The position numbers and the translations under genes are program-made. From Seongchinamella sediminis (GTDB lineage: Bacteria > Pseudomonadota > Gammaproteobacteria > Pseudomonadales > Halieaceae): a stretch of DNA of 64,000 nt. Below are positions 8,009-15,954 of the stretch, piece by piece. Location of the stretch: positions 62,001-126,000 of the forward strand of contig NZ_QRAN01000007.1 in NCBI RefSeq assembly GCF_003457605.1, written 5' to 3'. How positions within the stretch are numbered: the first letter of the stretch is position 1; each line of letters begins with the position of its first letter. A model generated the notes under the pieces. It worked only from the letters and a program-made list of their open reading frames with translations. It was not told the origin of the DNA and did no database searches.

Positions 8009-8896
8009 TTAACTGTCTTCGCCGGGGCCGATGTCGGTACCGGACTTGCCGGCCCAGCGCTGGCGAAAATCAAACCAGCTGTCGGCGATGGCGGCGAACA
8101 CGACCATCAATTTCACCGGATCCAGCAACAACCAGGCCAGGTAGAAGGCGATCAGCCATCCTGTGCCCTGGCCCTTGTGCCGGACCCTCGCATGAACCAG
8201 TGCCAGTCCGGCAAAGTTCAGCGGCAACAACGCAATCACTGCCCAGGTGCGGTATTCCAGGCCCAGCGCAGACAGCGCAACCGCCGCCAGCGCCAGGCCC
8301 GCGGCCACTGCCGGTGTGTAACGCAGCTGCCCGAACTCGCTGGCAAAGCCACCGGGGTTGTACAGGGCCGCCTGCCAGTAGCGGGCCAGCATCAGGCACA
8401 GTACCGCCATCAGTCCGGTACCCGCCCCCAGCATGCCGGCGATTTGCGCCGTGGTGGGCCGGGCCAGCTGCACCATCTCGCCGCCCTGGGACAGCTGCTG
8501 CTCCAGGTTGGCGAGAAAATCGCCGAACACGGAGACCATCTGCGCCAGGTACTGGCCGCCAAACGCCAGCAGCGCCAGGGCGCTGGCCGCGCCAACCACG
8601 ACACTGGCCAGCACGGCCATGGGCAGGCTGACCGTGATGCGCAGAACCGCCGCCAGCAGCCAGGTTCCCACCAGCAGTGACAGCGGGCCGCCATCGCCGA
8701 CCGCATACAACAACACCCCGGAGGGCAGCAGGGCCCAGAACAACAACTGGGCCCCGTTCCCCACGCCCTTGCGCAGGGTGACCAGCGCCAGTACCGCGGC
8801 GCTGATCCAGCAAAACAAAATACTCCCGGCACCGGCTACAGTCAGCACCAGCGCCTGGAAGCGGCCACGCATGGCAAATTCAGCTATCGCCTTCAT
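8009..8896 (-). CDS. Predicted polytopic membrane protein between rpsR and rplI
   Basis: 295 residues with about eight hydrophobic segments (for example LVLTVAGAGSILFCWISAAV, LLVGTWLLAAVLRITV, VVVGAASALALLAFGG, WAVIALLPLNFAGLALVHA), resembling the DUF2232/YybS group. A membrane protein of unknown function in this slot is also found in Pseudomonas. The C-terminal 30 residues are hydrophilic. Conserved position suggests co-transcription with ribosomal genes; function is not known. Confidence 0.75.
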   Translation of the reverse strand: MKAIAEFAMRGRFQALVLTVAGAGSILFCWISAAVLALVTLRKGVGNGAQLLFWALLPSGVLLYAVGDGGPLSLLVGTWLLAAVLRITVSLPMAVLASVVVGAASALALLAFGGQYLAQMVSVFGDFLANLEQQLSQGGEMVQLARPTTAQIAGMLGAGTGLMAVLCLMLARYWQAALYNPGGFASEFGQLRYTPAVAAGLALAAVALSALGLEYRTWAVIALLPLNFAGLALVHARVRHKGQGTGWLIAFYLAWLLLDPVKLMVVFAAIADSWFDFRQRWAGKSGTDIGPGEDS

Positions 8897-8933
8897 CCAG
8901 GCCTCGCTGTGTCAATGCGCGGGTACAGGATTC

Positions 8934-9161
8934 TTACTTGTGGGAATCCGTGTAGGGCAGCAGGGCCAGGAAGCGCGCGCGCTTCACGGCAGTCGCCAGC
9001 TGGCGCTGGTACTTGGCCTTGGTGCCGGTAATACGGCTGGGTACGATCTTGCCGGTTTCGGACACATAGGCCTTGAGGGTCTCGAGATCCTTGTAATCGA
9101 TCTCCTTGACACCTTCGGCGGTGAACTTGCAGAACTTGCGGCGACGGAAAAAACGGGCCAT
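8934..9161 (-). CDS. rpsR: 30S ribosomal protein S18
   Basis: 75 residues. It begins [20 protein letters not shown] and contains the S18 signature [21 protein letters not shown]-type segment followed by [14 protein letters not shown]. Pairs with S6 on the platform of the 30S subunit. It follows rpsF by 17 bp. Confidence 0.98.
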   Translation of the reverse strand: MARFFRRRKFCKFTAEGVKEIDYKDLETLKAYVSETGKIVPSRITGTKAKYQRQLATAVKRARFLALLPYTDSHK

Positions 9162-9178
9162 GACAATACTCCTCTCTA

Positions 9179-9616
9179 TTACGCTTCGGAGCTGGCTTCA
9201 GAAGCCGGCTCTGCTGTTTTCTCGGCGGGCTTGTCGGCGCTGCTCGCCTCCGCGGCCTTGCGCTCCTCGTAACGGCTCTTGCGCTCGCGCGACTCTTTCT
9301 CCGCCTTCATGATGAAAGACTCATCGGTGACAGGCTCATCGCGGCGGATAACCAGGTTGCGGATAACAGCATCGTTGTAACGGAAGGTGGTCGTCAGCTC
9401 TTCCATGGCGTCGTTGGTCGCTTCCACGTTCATCAGCACGTAGTGTGCCTTGTGGATCTTGTTGATGGGGAATGCCAGCTGGCGACGGCCCCAGTCTTCC
9501 AGACGGTGCACGCTGCCGCCGTCCTTCTGGATGGTGTTGGAGTAGCGCTCGATCATGCCGGGCACTTGCTCAGACTGGTCCGGATGGACCATGAATACGA
9601 TTTCGTAATGACGCAT
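9179..9616 (-). CDS. rpsF: 30S ribosomal protein S6
   Basis: 145 residues: the S6 core ([20 protein letters not shown] ... YVLMNVEA ... [15 protein letters not shown]) plus a charged, Ala/Glu-rich tail of about 40 residues, such as is often seen in gammaproteobacterial S6 and can be polyglutamylated in E. coli. First gene of the operon, with a promoter at 9709-9737. Confidence 0.98.
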   Translation of the reverse strand: MRHYEIVFMVHPDQSEQVPGMIERYSNTIQKDGGSVHRLEDWGRRQLAFPINKIHKAHYVLMNVEATNDAMEELTTTFRYNDAVIRNLVIRRDEPVTDESFIMKAEKESRERKSRYEERKAAEASSADKPAEKTAEPASEASSEA

Positions 9617-9708
9617 TGAGTAGCTCCTTACGGGTTAATGCTGCCCATCAGGTGGTGCAGCAAGGAGGATCGGCAGCGCGGGGCCACCGGGCAAATTTTG
9701 AGGCGCGG

Positions 9709-9737
9709 ATTGTATAGAGTTTGAGCAGGGGGTGCAA
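9709..9737 (-). promoter_or_regulatory. Probable sigma70 promoter of the rpsF operon
   Basis: On the minus strand, TTGCAC (9737-9732), a 17-bp spacer and TACAAT (9714-9709), followed by a GC-rich discriminator (CCGCGCC). The predicted leader of about 86 nt before rpsF contains a GCTGC...GCAGC hairpin and could carry an S6:S18 autoregulatory structure; that part is inference. Confidence 0.65.
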
Positions 9738-9747
9738 CACCCGGCAT

Positions 9748-9800
9748 TGTCGTCCCCGCGATAGCGGGAACGACGTGATGAGAGGCCCGGGGAACGACGC
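9748..9800. repeat. REP-like palindrome, partly duplicated
   Basis: GTCGTCCCCGCGATAGCGGG followed by AACGAC near 9750-9775, then a second GGGGAACGAC at 9788-9797; it lies in the rlmB-rpsF gap. Confidence 0.65.
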
Positions 9801-9804
9801 TGAA

Positions 9805-10566
9805 TTACCAGAGCCCCCGCTGCCTGACCGCCTCGAACAGGCAGATGCCCGTGGCCACGGACACGTTGAGGCTGCTCACCGAGCCGGCCATCGGCAGTTT
9901 CACCAGGAAATCGCAGTGCTCCCGGGTCAGGCGCCGCAAGCCGCCGCCCTCGGCTCCCATGACCAGCGCCATGGCCCCGGTCAAGTCACTGTCGTATATG
10001 GTTTTTTCCGCCTCGCCGGCGGTGCCGAACAGCCACACATTGCGCGCTTTCAGGGCCTCCAGGGTGCGGGCGATATTGGTCACCCGGGCAAAAGGCACGA
10101 CCTCGGCCGCGCCACAGGCCACCTTGCGGGCGATCGGCGTGAGATCGGCAGATTTGTCCCGCGGCACGACCACGGCGTCGACCCCGGCGGCATCGGCACT
10201 GCGCATGCAGGCGCCCAGGTTGTGGGGGTCCGTCACCCCGTCCAGCACCAGGATCAGCACCGGGCCGTCCTTCTCGTCGACCATGCGCAGCAGGTCGGCC
10301 TCCTGCCAGAGGTTGGCATGCCGTATCTCGCCGTGGTGGGGCGCATCCAGGGTCTCCGCCACCACCCCCTGGTGCCGCCCCTTGACCATCTGGTCAAGGT
10401 CCTGGCGCGGCTCCCGGGCCACCGGCACGCCCTGGTTCTGGGCCAGTTCCAGCAGCGAATTGATCCGCTTGTCGTCGCGGCCCTGCTGCACCCACAGGCG
10501 CTGCACAGAGCGGGGGTTTTTGCGCAGCAGACTGTCGACTGCGTGGATACCGTAAATGTATTGCAT
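9805..10566 (-). CDS. rlmB: 23S rRNA (guanosine-2'-O)-methyltransferase RlmB
   Basis: 253 residues from MQYIYGIHAVDSLL, the usual family start. A Met five codons upstream (10581) lies inside a palindromic repeat, so I reject it. N-terminal substrate-binding domain, then a SPOUT fold with VLDGVTDPHNLGACMRSADA (motif 1), ALVMGAEGGGLRRL (motif 2) and LPMAGSVSSLNVSVATGI (motif 3), which form the knotted SAM site. It methylates G2251 in the 23S P-loop. It lies between rpsF and rnr, the common rnr-rlmB pairing. Confidence 0.96.
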   Translation of the reverse strand: MQYIYGIHAVDSLLRKNPRSVQRLWVQQGRDDKRINSLLELAQNQGVPVAREPRQDLDQMVKGRHQGVVAETLDAPHHGEIRHANLWQEADLLRMVDEKDGPVLILVLDGVTDPHNLGACMRSADAAGVDAVVVPRDKSADLTPIARKVACGAAEVVPFARVTNIARTLEALKARNVWLFGTAGEAEKTIYDSDLTGAMALVMGAEGGGLRRLTREHCDFLVKLPMAGSVSSLNVSVATGICLFEAVRQRGLW

Positions 10567-10576
10567 TTCTAACACC

Positions 10577-10749
10577 GTCATCCCGGCGCAGGCCGGGATC
10601 TAATCGCTCCTTGTGCCTGAATTGGCAAACACATGGATCCCGGCTTGCCCCAGGGCACCCTCTCTTGCGCTTTCAGCGCAATTCACCTTGTACCCCAGGG
10701 CACCCTCTCTTGCGCTTTCAGCGCAATTCACCTTGTTCGCCGGGATCAC
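10577..10749 (+). repeat. REP-like palindrome plus MITE-like copy C with internal duplication
   Basis: GTCATCCCGGCGCAGGCCGG at about 10578-10597, then a MITE-like element at 10634-10749. Its core (CCCCAGGGCACCCTCTCTTG through CACCTTGT) is tandemly duplicated at 10648-10691 and 10693-10736 with a 45-bp period, each with the TTGCGCT-TTC-AGCGCAA hairpin. The ends are TGGATCCCGGC and GCCGGGATCAC. Confidence 0.82.
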
Positions 10750-10757
10750 TGGTCAGG

Positions 10758-13109
10758 CTAGTACCGGCGCCGCATCCCGGTCTTGCCCTGGGGCTTTTTC
10801 TTGCCGCTGTTGCCCGGCTTTTTGCCCTTTTTCGCCTGTTTGGCGCCGGTTTTCTTGCCGGCGCCGCCGCCCCGGGCCTTCTTCGGCGGTTTGGCATCCA
10901 GCAACTCCAGGTCGATCTTGCGATCATCCAGGTCGACCCGCGCCACCTGCACCCGCACCTTGCCGCCGAGCTGGAAGCTGCGCCCGCTGCGCTCACCTGT
11001 CAGCCGCTGTTTGGCGGCATCGAAATTGTAGTAATCCCCCGGCAGCGCGGTAATGTGCACCAGGCCTTCTATATAGATGTCCACCAGCTCCACGAACAGG
11101 CCGAAACTGGTCACCGCGGCGATCACCCCGTCAAACTCATCGCCCACGTGCTCCTGCAGGTACTCGCACTTGAGCCAGGCATTGACCTCGCGGGTGGCGT
11201 CATCGGCCCGGCGCTCGGCCATGGAGCTGTGCTCGCCGAATACCACCATGGCCGCGTGGTCGTAGGGGAAAATGCGCTTGCCGGGAATGGGCTCGGCGCC
11301 CTTCACCCGCAGGATATGCTGGGTCTTGCTCCTGGAGCGAAGCCGGTGGCGAATACCGCGATGCACCAACAGGTCCGGGTAGCGACGGATCGGCGAGGTA
11401 AAGTGGGCGTAGGCATCGTAGTGCAGCCCGAAGTGACCGTTGTTGTCTGGCTGGTACACCGCCTGACTCAATGAGCGCAGTAACATGGTCTGAATGACGT
11501 GGGCGTCGTCCCGGTCCTTCACCTGTTCCAGCAGCTGCTGGTAATCCAGCGGCGTGGGCCGGGCTCCACCGCGGAGGTCCAGCCCCAGTTCGCCGAGAAA
11601 CTTGCGCAGATTTTCCAGCTTCTCCTCGCTCGGCCCCTCGTGCACCCGGTACAGCATCGGGATGTTGTTGGCCTCGAAGAAACCGGCTGCGGCCACGTTG
11701 GCGCAGAGCATGCACTCCTCGATGAGCTTGTGGGCGTCATTGCGCACCACCGGGACGATGGACTCGATCTTTTTCTGCTCATCGAAAATGATGCGGGTTT
11801 CCACCGTGTCGAAATCGATCGCCCCGCGCACATCGCGGGCCCCGCGCAGCGCCTTGTACAGGTCGTGCAAACGGCGGATGTCTGGCTCGCGAGCCTTGTC
11901 CACATCCGGGTGATCCCCGTTTTCCAGCACCTCGCCCACCTGGGTATAGGTCAGGCGCGCATGGGAGTGAATCACCGCCTCGTAAAAGCGGTATTTGCCC
12001 AGTTTGCCGGCCTTGCCAATCTCCATTTCACAGACCATGGCCAGCCGGTCCACCGCCGGTTTCAGCGAACAGAGGCCGTTGGACAGCGCCTCCGGCAGCA
12101 TCGGCACCACGCGCTCGGGAAAATACACGGAGGTTGCCCGGGTGCTGGCTTCCTCGTCCAGCGCGGAGCCGGGGCGCACGTAGTGGGACACGTCGGCAAT
12201 CGCCACCCACAGGCGCCAGCCGCCAAAGCGGCGTTTCTCGCAGTAGACGGCGTCGTCGAAATCCCGGGCATCCTCACCGTCGATAGTGACGAAGGCCAGG
12301 TCGCGCAGGTCGACGCGGTGCAGCTTGTCCTCCTCTGCGGGCTCCTCCTCCAGCGCGGCGGCCTCGGCCAGCACCTCCTCCGGCCACTCCCAGGGGATGT
12401 CGTGGGAGCGAATGGCCACGTCGATTTCCAGGCCGGGGTCCAGGTGGTCCCCCAGAATTTCGGTAATCCGCGCCTTGGCACCCAGCTTGCGGGTGGGATA
12501 GTCGGTAATCTCGGCGGTCACTATTTGCCCATTGCGGGCCCCGTTTTTCTCTTTCGGTGGAATCAGGAACTGGTTGGTGAGGCGGCCATTGTCGGGGATC
12601 ACGAAGCCGATACCGCTCTCCTCCTGATAACGCCCCACCACGCTGGTCACGCCGCGCTTGAGCACCTCGATGATCTTGCCTTCCGGACGGCCGCGGCGGT
12701 CCTCGCCGGTGATCAGGATGAGCACCTCGTCACCGTCGAACACAAGATTCATCTGCCGGGAACTGAGGTAAATGTCATCGCCCTCCCGCACCGGCATGGC
12801 AAAACCGTAGCCGTCCCGGTGACCCTGCACCTTGCAGTGCACCAGGTTCATCTTGTCCACCAGGCCATAGGCGCCCTTGCGATCGGACATGATCTGGCCG
12901 TCGCGCTCCATGGCTCGCAGGCGATTGCGCAGGGCGTCCATCTGCTCCTGCTCGGCCAGGTCCAGCCGCTTGCACAGCTTGCCGTGGTTCAGGGGTTTGT
13001 TTGCGTCCCGCAGGACCTCGAGAATGACCTCCCGACTGGGAATGGGGTTGTCGTATTTGGCGGCCTCGCGCTTGGCGTGAGGGTCGGCAATTTTGCCTTT
13101 TCTGGCCAT
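10758..13109 (-). CDS. rnr: Ribonuclease R
   Basis: 783 residues from MARKGKIADPHAKREAAKYD. The frame stays open to a Met at 13244, but that extension runs through a palindromic repeat, so I place the start at 13109. Order: N-terminal helix-turn-helix (25-85), cold-shock domains, RNB exonuclease domain with TIDGEDARDFDDAVY at 275-289 (catalytic aspartates), S1 domain (GVIAAVTSFGLFVELVDIYI) and a Lys-rich tail ending RRRY. Processive 3'-5' exonuclease that degrades structured RNA in rRNA quality control and trans-translation. Followed by rlmB. Confidence 0.96.
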   Translation of the reverse strand: MARKGKIADPHAKREAAKYDNPIPSREVILEVLRDANKPLNHGKLCKRLDLAEQEQMDALRNRLRAMERDGQIMSDRKGAYGLVDKMNLVHCKVQGHRDGYGFAMPVREGDDIYLSSRQMNLVFDGDEVLILITGEDRRGRPEGKIIEVLKRGVTSVVGRYQEESGIGFVIPDNGRLTNQFLIPPKEKNGARNGQIVTAEITDYPTRKLGAKARITEILGDHLDPGLEIDVAIRSHDIPWEWPEEVLAEAAALEEEPAEEDKLHRVDLRDLAFVTIDGEDARDFDDAVYCEKRRFGGWRLWVAIADVSHYVRPGSALDEEASTRATSVYFPERVVPMLPEALSNGLCSLKPAVDRLAMVCEMEIGKAGKLGKYRFYEAVIHSHARLTYTQVGEVLENGDHPDVDKAREPDIRRLHDLYKALRGARDVRGAIDFDTVETRIIFDEQKKIESIVPVVRNDAHKLIEECMLCANVAAAGFFEANNIPMLYRVHEGPSEEKLENLRKFLGELGLDLRGGARPTPLDYQQLLEQVKDRDDAHVIQTMLLRSLSQAVYQPDNNGHFGLHYDAYAHFTSPIRRYPDLLVHRGIRHRLRSRSKTQHILRVKGAEPIPGKRIFPYDHAAMVVFGEHSSMAERRADDATREVNAWLKCEYLQEHVGDEFDGVIAAVTSFGLFVELVDIYIEGLVHITALPGDYYNFDAAKQRLTGERSGRSFQLGGKVRVQVARVDLDDRKIDLELLDAKPPKKARGGGAGKKTGAKQAKKGKKPGNSGKKKPQGKTGMRRRY

Positions 13110-13187
13110 ATAAATGGGGCCTTTTTGGTGGTGTGTGTGGGCCGCTGCCCGACGCTGATCAGAACGCAGCGCATGCTGACAGGGCAC

Positions 13188-13215
13188 TGGATCCCCGCCT
13201 GCGCGGGGATGACGG
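13188..13215. repeat. REP-like palindrome upstream of rnr
   Basis: TGGATCCCCGCCTGCGCGGG followed by GATGACG; a GC-rich member of the same palindrome family, located in the rnr 5' region. Confidence 0.7.
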
Positions 13216-13256
13216 GCCGCGCGCTTGGCGGCCATAAAAAACATTATACGCGAGGA

Positions 13257-13285
13257 TTGACAAAGCCGTGTGCGAAATATAAAGT
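13257..13285 (+). promoter_or_regulatory. Promoter of tRNA-Leu
   Basis: Consensus -35 TTGACA (13257-13262) and an A/T-rich -10 region TATAAAGT (13278-13285), then a GC-rich discriminator (GCGCGCCC) typical of stringently controlled stable-RNA promoters. The mature tRNA begins about 36 nt downstream. Confidence 0.7.
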
Positions 13286-13321
13286 GCGCGCCCTCAGGTA
13301 TTGCTGTCGCGGTACCTAACT

Positions 13322-13408
13322 GCCCAGGTGGTGAAATTGGTAGACACGCTAGCTTCAGGTGCTAGTGCTCGCAAGGGCGTGGAGGTTCAAGTCCTCTCCT
13401 GGGCACCA
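13322..13408 (+). tRNA. tRNA-Leu (anticodon CAG)
   Basis: 87 nt including encoded CCA. The acceptor arms GCCCAGG / CCTGGGC pair, the D-arm contains AATTGGTAGACAC, the anticodon stem-loop is CTAGC-TTCAGGT-GCTAG with CAG in the loop, the variable arm is long as in class II tRNAs, and the T-arm contains GGTTCAAGTCC. The 3' terminal 16 nt are repeated twice more downstream. Confidence 0.96.
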
Positions 13409-13419
13409 ATTTGAAGGAG

Positions 13420-13445
13420 GCCGAGCTATCCAGCTCGGCTTTTTT
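13420..13445 (+). terminator. Rho-independent terminator of tRNA-Leu
   Basis: GCCGAGCT-ATCC-AGCTCGGC followed by TTTTTT, 12 nt after the tRNA CCA. Confidence 0.93.
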
Positions 13446-13559
13446 GTTTCCAGGGTCGGACTCCCGGCCGGCTGATAAAGCGCCGGCGCGAACCCTCACT
13501 CGAAGCAGTGCTTCGAAAGCGTGAGGAACCGCCCTCTCCTGGGCACCAATTTGAAGGAG

Positions 13560-13585
13560 GCCGAGCTATCCAGCTCGGCTTTTTT
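13560..13585 (+). terminator. Second copy of the terminator
   Basis: Identical hairpin and T-run in repeat unit 2. Confidence 0.85.
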
Positions 13586-13699
13586 GTTTCCAGGGTCGGA
13601 CTCCCGGCCGGCTGATAAAGCGCCGGCGCGAACCCTCACTCGAAGCAGTGCTTCGAAAGCGTGAGGAACCGCCCTCTCCTGGGCACCAATTTAAAGGAG

Positions 13700-13725
13700 G
13701 CCGAGCTATCCAGCTCGGCTTTTTT
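13700..13725 (+). terminator. Third copy of the terminator
   Basis: Identical hairpin and T-run in the truncated unit 3, just downstream of the hipA stop codon in the opposite orientation. Confidence 0.85.
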
Positions 13726-13731
13726 GTCTGC

Positions 13732-14952
13732 TCAATCGCATTGAATCGCTGTCGAATAGACAGCGATGTCCGCCGCACTCATGCCCAGTTGGCGCGCCGT
13801 GCTCTGCCACCCTTTCAACGCGTTGGAAACCTCGTCGATGACGGCTTCGGCCTGGTCCTCTTTCAAAGCAAAAAATGGCGCTGCTCTGCGCGCAATATCC
13901 AGATCCGCGTCAGGTGCTTCTTCTGAAATCCAGGTGGTGAGCTCGCGAACTTTCTCCTCCGACGGCACAGGATTCAAATCATAGACCGGCGATAGACGCC
14001 ACTTGTCTTCCCTGTCATAGAGAAATCCATGATTGCGCAGATGGTCATCAAGATTGCCGATCAACACGCCGAAGACGATTCGCCGCCACAGTTCATGCAG
14101 ATCTTTGGTCGGCTCACTTGAATACATGCGGATACATTCTGCAATGTCGGTGTAGGTCGCCTCGTCGCCATCATTGAGGCCCAGCAAACTCATCGCCGAC
14201 AAAAAAGGGAGACGTCTCCCATCGTGCCGATCAAAACGCGTGATCAAGGCCACCGGTCGACCGGCCACGTCCTGCAGCCGGGCCCGGGCGGCATTGATAC
14301 CTGCGTTGGCTGCCAGCCTCATCGCCAGCACTTCACCATGGGTGATACTGCGAACATCATCAGGTTTCGGAAACTTGGCAATGGCCAGCGTGCCGTCATT
14401 GTCCATGACGGCTGACTTGGGTCGAGCACCACCGAGCGGTGATCCTTCGTTCAATAGCAGCTTCAAGTCTTCTGCCGTGTCCGTATTGGTTTGAACTGCA
14501 TCGGCAGCATTAATGAGCGCCGGCAGCTGGATCAGCGGTGGCACGCGGTAGCGCCCGATATTGTGACCGAAACTGTCCTCGCCTTCGCGCTTGAATCGCA
14601 ATGCCCCAATCCGGGTTTGATCGGTAATCGCCAGCAAATAATCAATTTCTGACAGGGTTCGTTTTTCGCCGGATTTTCGCAAGGCACGACGGATCAGTTG
14701 CTGCCCCCAACGATCAGGGGCGGCATCCCGCAGCGCTCCAGGCAGTGCTGACTTATCCGAGGTGGTGTAGATCTGTCCGCCGTCCAGCGGCAGATTGGCA
14801 GGATCGAGAGCAAAGGCATCCGGGGTGCCCAGCCACTCCCCGGCATATTCAAAAACAGAGCTCTGACTGTTTCGCTTGGCGACATAGCGGCATCGGCCGA
14901 CCAAGCGTGTAGCGCCGCCATGGTCAATATGGATTTCGATGGTGTCCGTCAT
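13732..14952 (-). CDS. hipA: HipA-type serine/threonine kinase toxin
   Basis: 406 residues, full HipA length. The N-terminal subdomain (about 1-110) is present, then GSPLGGARPKSAV at 170-182 (ATP loop and likely autophosphorylation serine S171), NLDDHLRNHGF at 300-310 (catalytic D303, N307) and SPVYDLNP at 321-328 (metal-binding D325). HipA kinases phosphorylate aminoacyl-tRNA synthetases such as GltX and cause dormancy. It overlaps hipB by ATGA. Base composition is more A/T-rich than its neighbours, consistent with acquisition. Confidence 0.93.
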   Translation of the reverse strand: MTDTIEIHIDHGGATRLVGRCRYVAKRNSQSSVFEYAGEWLGTPDAFALDPANLPLDGGQIYTTSDKSALPGALRDAAPDRWGQQLIRRALRKSGEKRTLSEIDYLLAITDQTRIGALRFKREGEDSFGHNIGRYRVPPLIQLPALINAADAVQTNTDTAEDLKLLLNEGSPLGGARPKSAVMDNDGTLAIAKFPKPDDVRSITHGEVLAMRLAANAGINAARARLQDVAGRPVALITRFDRHDGRRLPFLSAMSLLGLNDGDEATYTDIAECIRMYSSEPTKDLHELWRRIVFGVLIGNLDDHLRNHGFLYDREDKWRLSPVYDLNPVPSEEKVRELTTWISEEAPDADLDIARRAAPFFALKEDQAEAVIDEVSNALKGWQSTARQLGMSAADIAVYSTAIQCD

Positions 14953-15284
14953 GAGCGGTCTCGTTTGCGACGGCGCGGCTGAATCTTTTTCGGCAGGCGA
15001 TCTTCGTCGATGTCCAGCCCCAGGATATCGGTACGCCGATCGGCCACATCTCCGAGACCTTCCACCAACCCAAGGATAGAAAGCACCGTTGCGTAGATGC
15101 CCATGGAGACCGAGGGGTCACCCTTTTCGACCTTATAGAGCGTGCCCCGGCTGATGAATGCACGCTCCGCCATGGACACCGTCGATATCCGGCGCTTTTT
15201 GCGCGCAACAGCAATGTCCTCACCCAGCTTGACGAGGGCTTGGCGGGCTGCTCTTGGTAGCGTGCTGGTTGCCTGCGTTTTCAT
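14949..15284 (-). CDS. hipB: HipB-type HTH antitoxin
   Basis: 111 residues. A Cro/CI-type helix-turn-helix lies at about 17-75 (LGEDIAVARKKRRISTVSMA, SRGTLYKVEKGDPSVSMGIY). The C-terminal tail is basic (KKIQPRRRKRDRS). Its stop codon overlaps the hipA start, the classic antitoxin-first order. HipB neutralises HipA and represses the operon; a candidate operator lies just upstream. Confidence 0.9.
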   Translation of the reverse strand: MKTQATSTLPRAARQALVKLGEDIAVARKKRRISTVSMAERAFISRGTLYKVEKGDPSVSMGIYATVLSILGLVEGLGDVADRRTDILGLDIDEDRLPKKIQPRRRKRDRS

Positions 15285-15297
15285 AAACTGTCTTATT

Positions 15298-15328
15298 TAA
15301 TGAACCATAAAATCTTATTTGTTCATTA
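15298..15328. promoter_or_regulatory. Candidate HipB operator
   Basis: Perfect inverted repeat TAATGAAC (15298-15305) / GTTCATTA (15321-15328) with a 15-bp A/T-rich spacer, 14 bp upstream of the hipB start. Two TCTTATTT direct repeats (15291, 15313) overlap it. Confidence 0.55.
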
Positions 15329-15442
15329 TATAGGACATTATTATTTATAAAGTCGACAAAGTCCAGATCCCAGCTCAACAGAGTAAGGCTGGATAAATTA
15401 TATTCATCACTACTGTCCGGTTAATTTTCGAATAGGTTCACA

Positions 15443-15928
15443 TCAATGCTTAATCGCTGTGAAGTCCGGGTCATCAAAATAGGTAGCGTAATTTTCCATC
15501 GCCCCAACAACCTTCACCGCGCCAGCCCGGGCGTTAGCGTTGTTTTCCATCGCGGCTGAACCTTCCATCAGTTGGGAAATGATCAGATGCAGCTGGGCAT
15601 CGGCCTCCGGTTCAAGCTTGCAATTCTCAACCATGTAAGTGACCTCTTGGTTGATCTTTTTGGCCAATGCCAGGTACTTTTCCTGTGTCAGCTCACCTGA
15701 ATGGATAGCATCAATTTCATTGTGCATGGCGCTTCGAATGTTGTTCATGGCGCGGCTTAGTGGCGCATCGACAGCCCACTTGCTGCCGTCATCAAGCCTG
15801 AGTTCCATCGCACCATGACCGTGGTCATGATCGTTATTTGCCGGAGCCGCCGTCACCTGGCCTGCTGCAAGGCTGAGTACCATGCCAGTGACCGTTACCA
15901 GCTTTGCAATTCCGGATTTGATATTCAT
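15443..15928 (-). CDS. Secreted His-rich protein of unknown function
   Basis: 161 residues. The signal peptide is residues 1-28 (AKLVTVTGMVLSLAAGQVTA with AxA-type cleavage). A His-rich patch (NNDHDHGHG) follows and could bind metal. The rest is helical with two Met/Asn-rich helices and a single Cys near residue 103 (MVENCKLEPEADAQLHLI). It resembles proteins loosely annotated as DnrO in some proteobacteria; I would not assign a function. Transcribed alone on the minus strand between hipB and the UspA-like gene. Confidence 0.6.
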   Translation of the reverse strand: MNIKSGIAKLVTVTGMVLSLAAGQVTAAPANNDHDHGHGAMELRLDDGSKWAVDAPLSRAMNNIRSAMHNEIDAIHSGELTQEKYLALAKKINQEVTYMVENCKLEPEADAQLHLIISQLMEGSAAMENNANARAGAVKVVGAMENYATYFDDPDFTAIKH

Positions 15929-15954
15929 GAGATTCTCCTTTGCTTAGGGCCTGT

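Larger units (their letters stand above)
13393..13727 (+). repeat. 140-bp tandem repeat of tRNA 3' end plus terminator
   Basis: Two complete, apparently identical 140-bp units (13393-13532, 13533-13672) and a third truncated one (13673-13727, one substitution at 13693). Each begins with the last 16 nt of tRNA-Leu (CCTCTCCTGGGCACCA), then a rho-independent terminator, then a segment with a second hairpin (CCTCAC/GTGAGG enclosing CGAAGC-AGT-GCTTCG). The array ends 4 bp before the hipA stop codon. It fills the 323-bp gap between the tRNA and hipA. Confidence 0.95.

Noticed and set aside
10567-10581. RlmB start at 10581
   Set aside because: Its ATG belongs to a REP-like palindrome; MQYIYGIHAV at 10566 is the conserved start.
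13110-13244. N-terminal extension of RNase R to Met 13244
   Set aside because: Runs through a palindromic repeat and is unlike the family; the start at 13109 gives the normal N-terminus.
12000-13319. Long plus-strand open frame opposite rnr (11499-13319)
   Set aside because: Antisense shadow of rnr. GC-rich codon bias opens the complementary frame; no ribosome site or recognisable domain.
13393-13727. CRISPR-like or rRNA operon fragment at the tRNA
   Set aside because: The repeated unit is tRNA 3' end plus terminator with a 140-bp period; spacers are identical, not unique.
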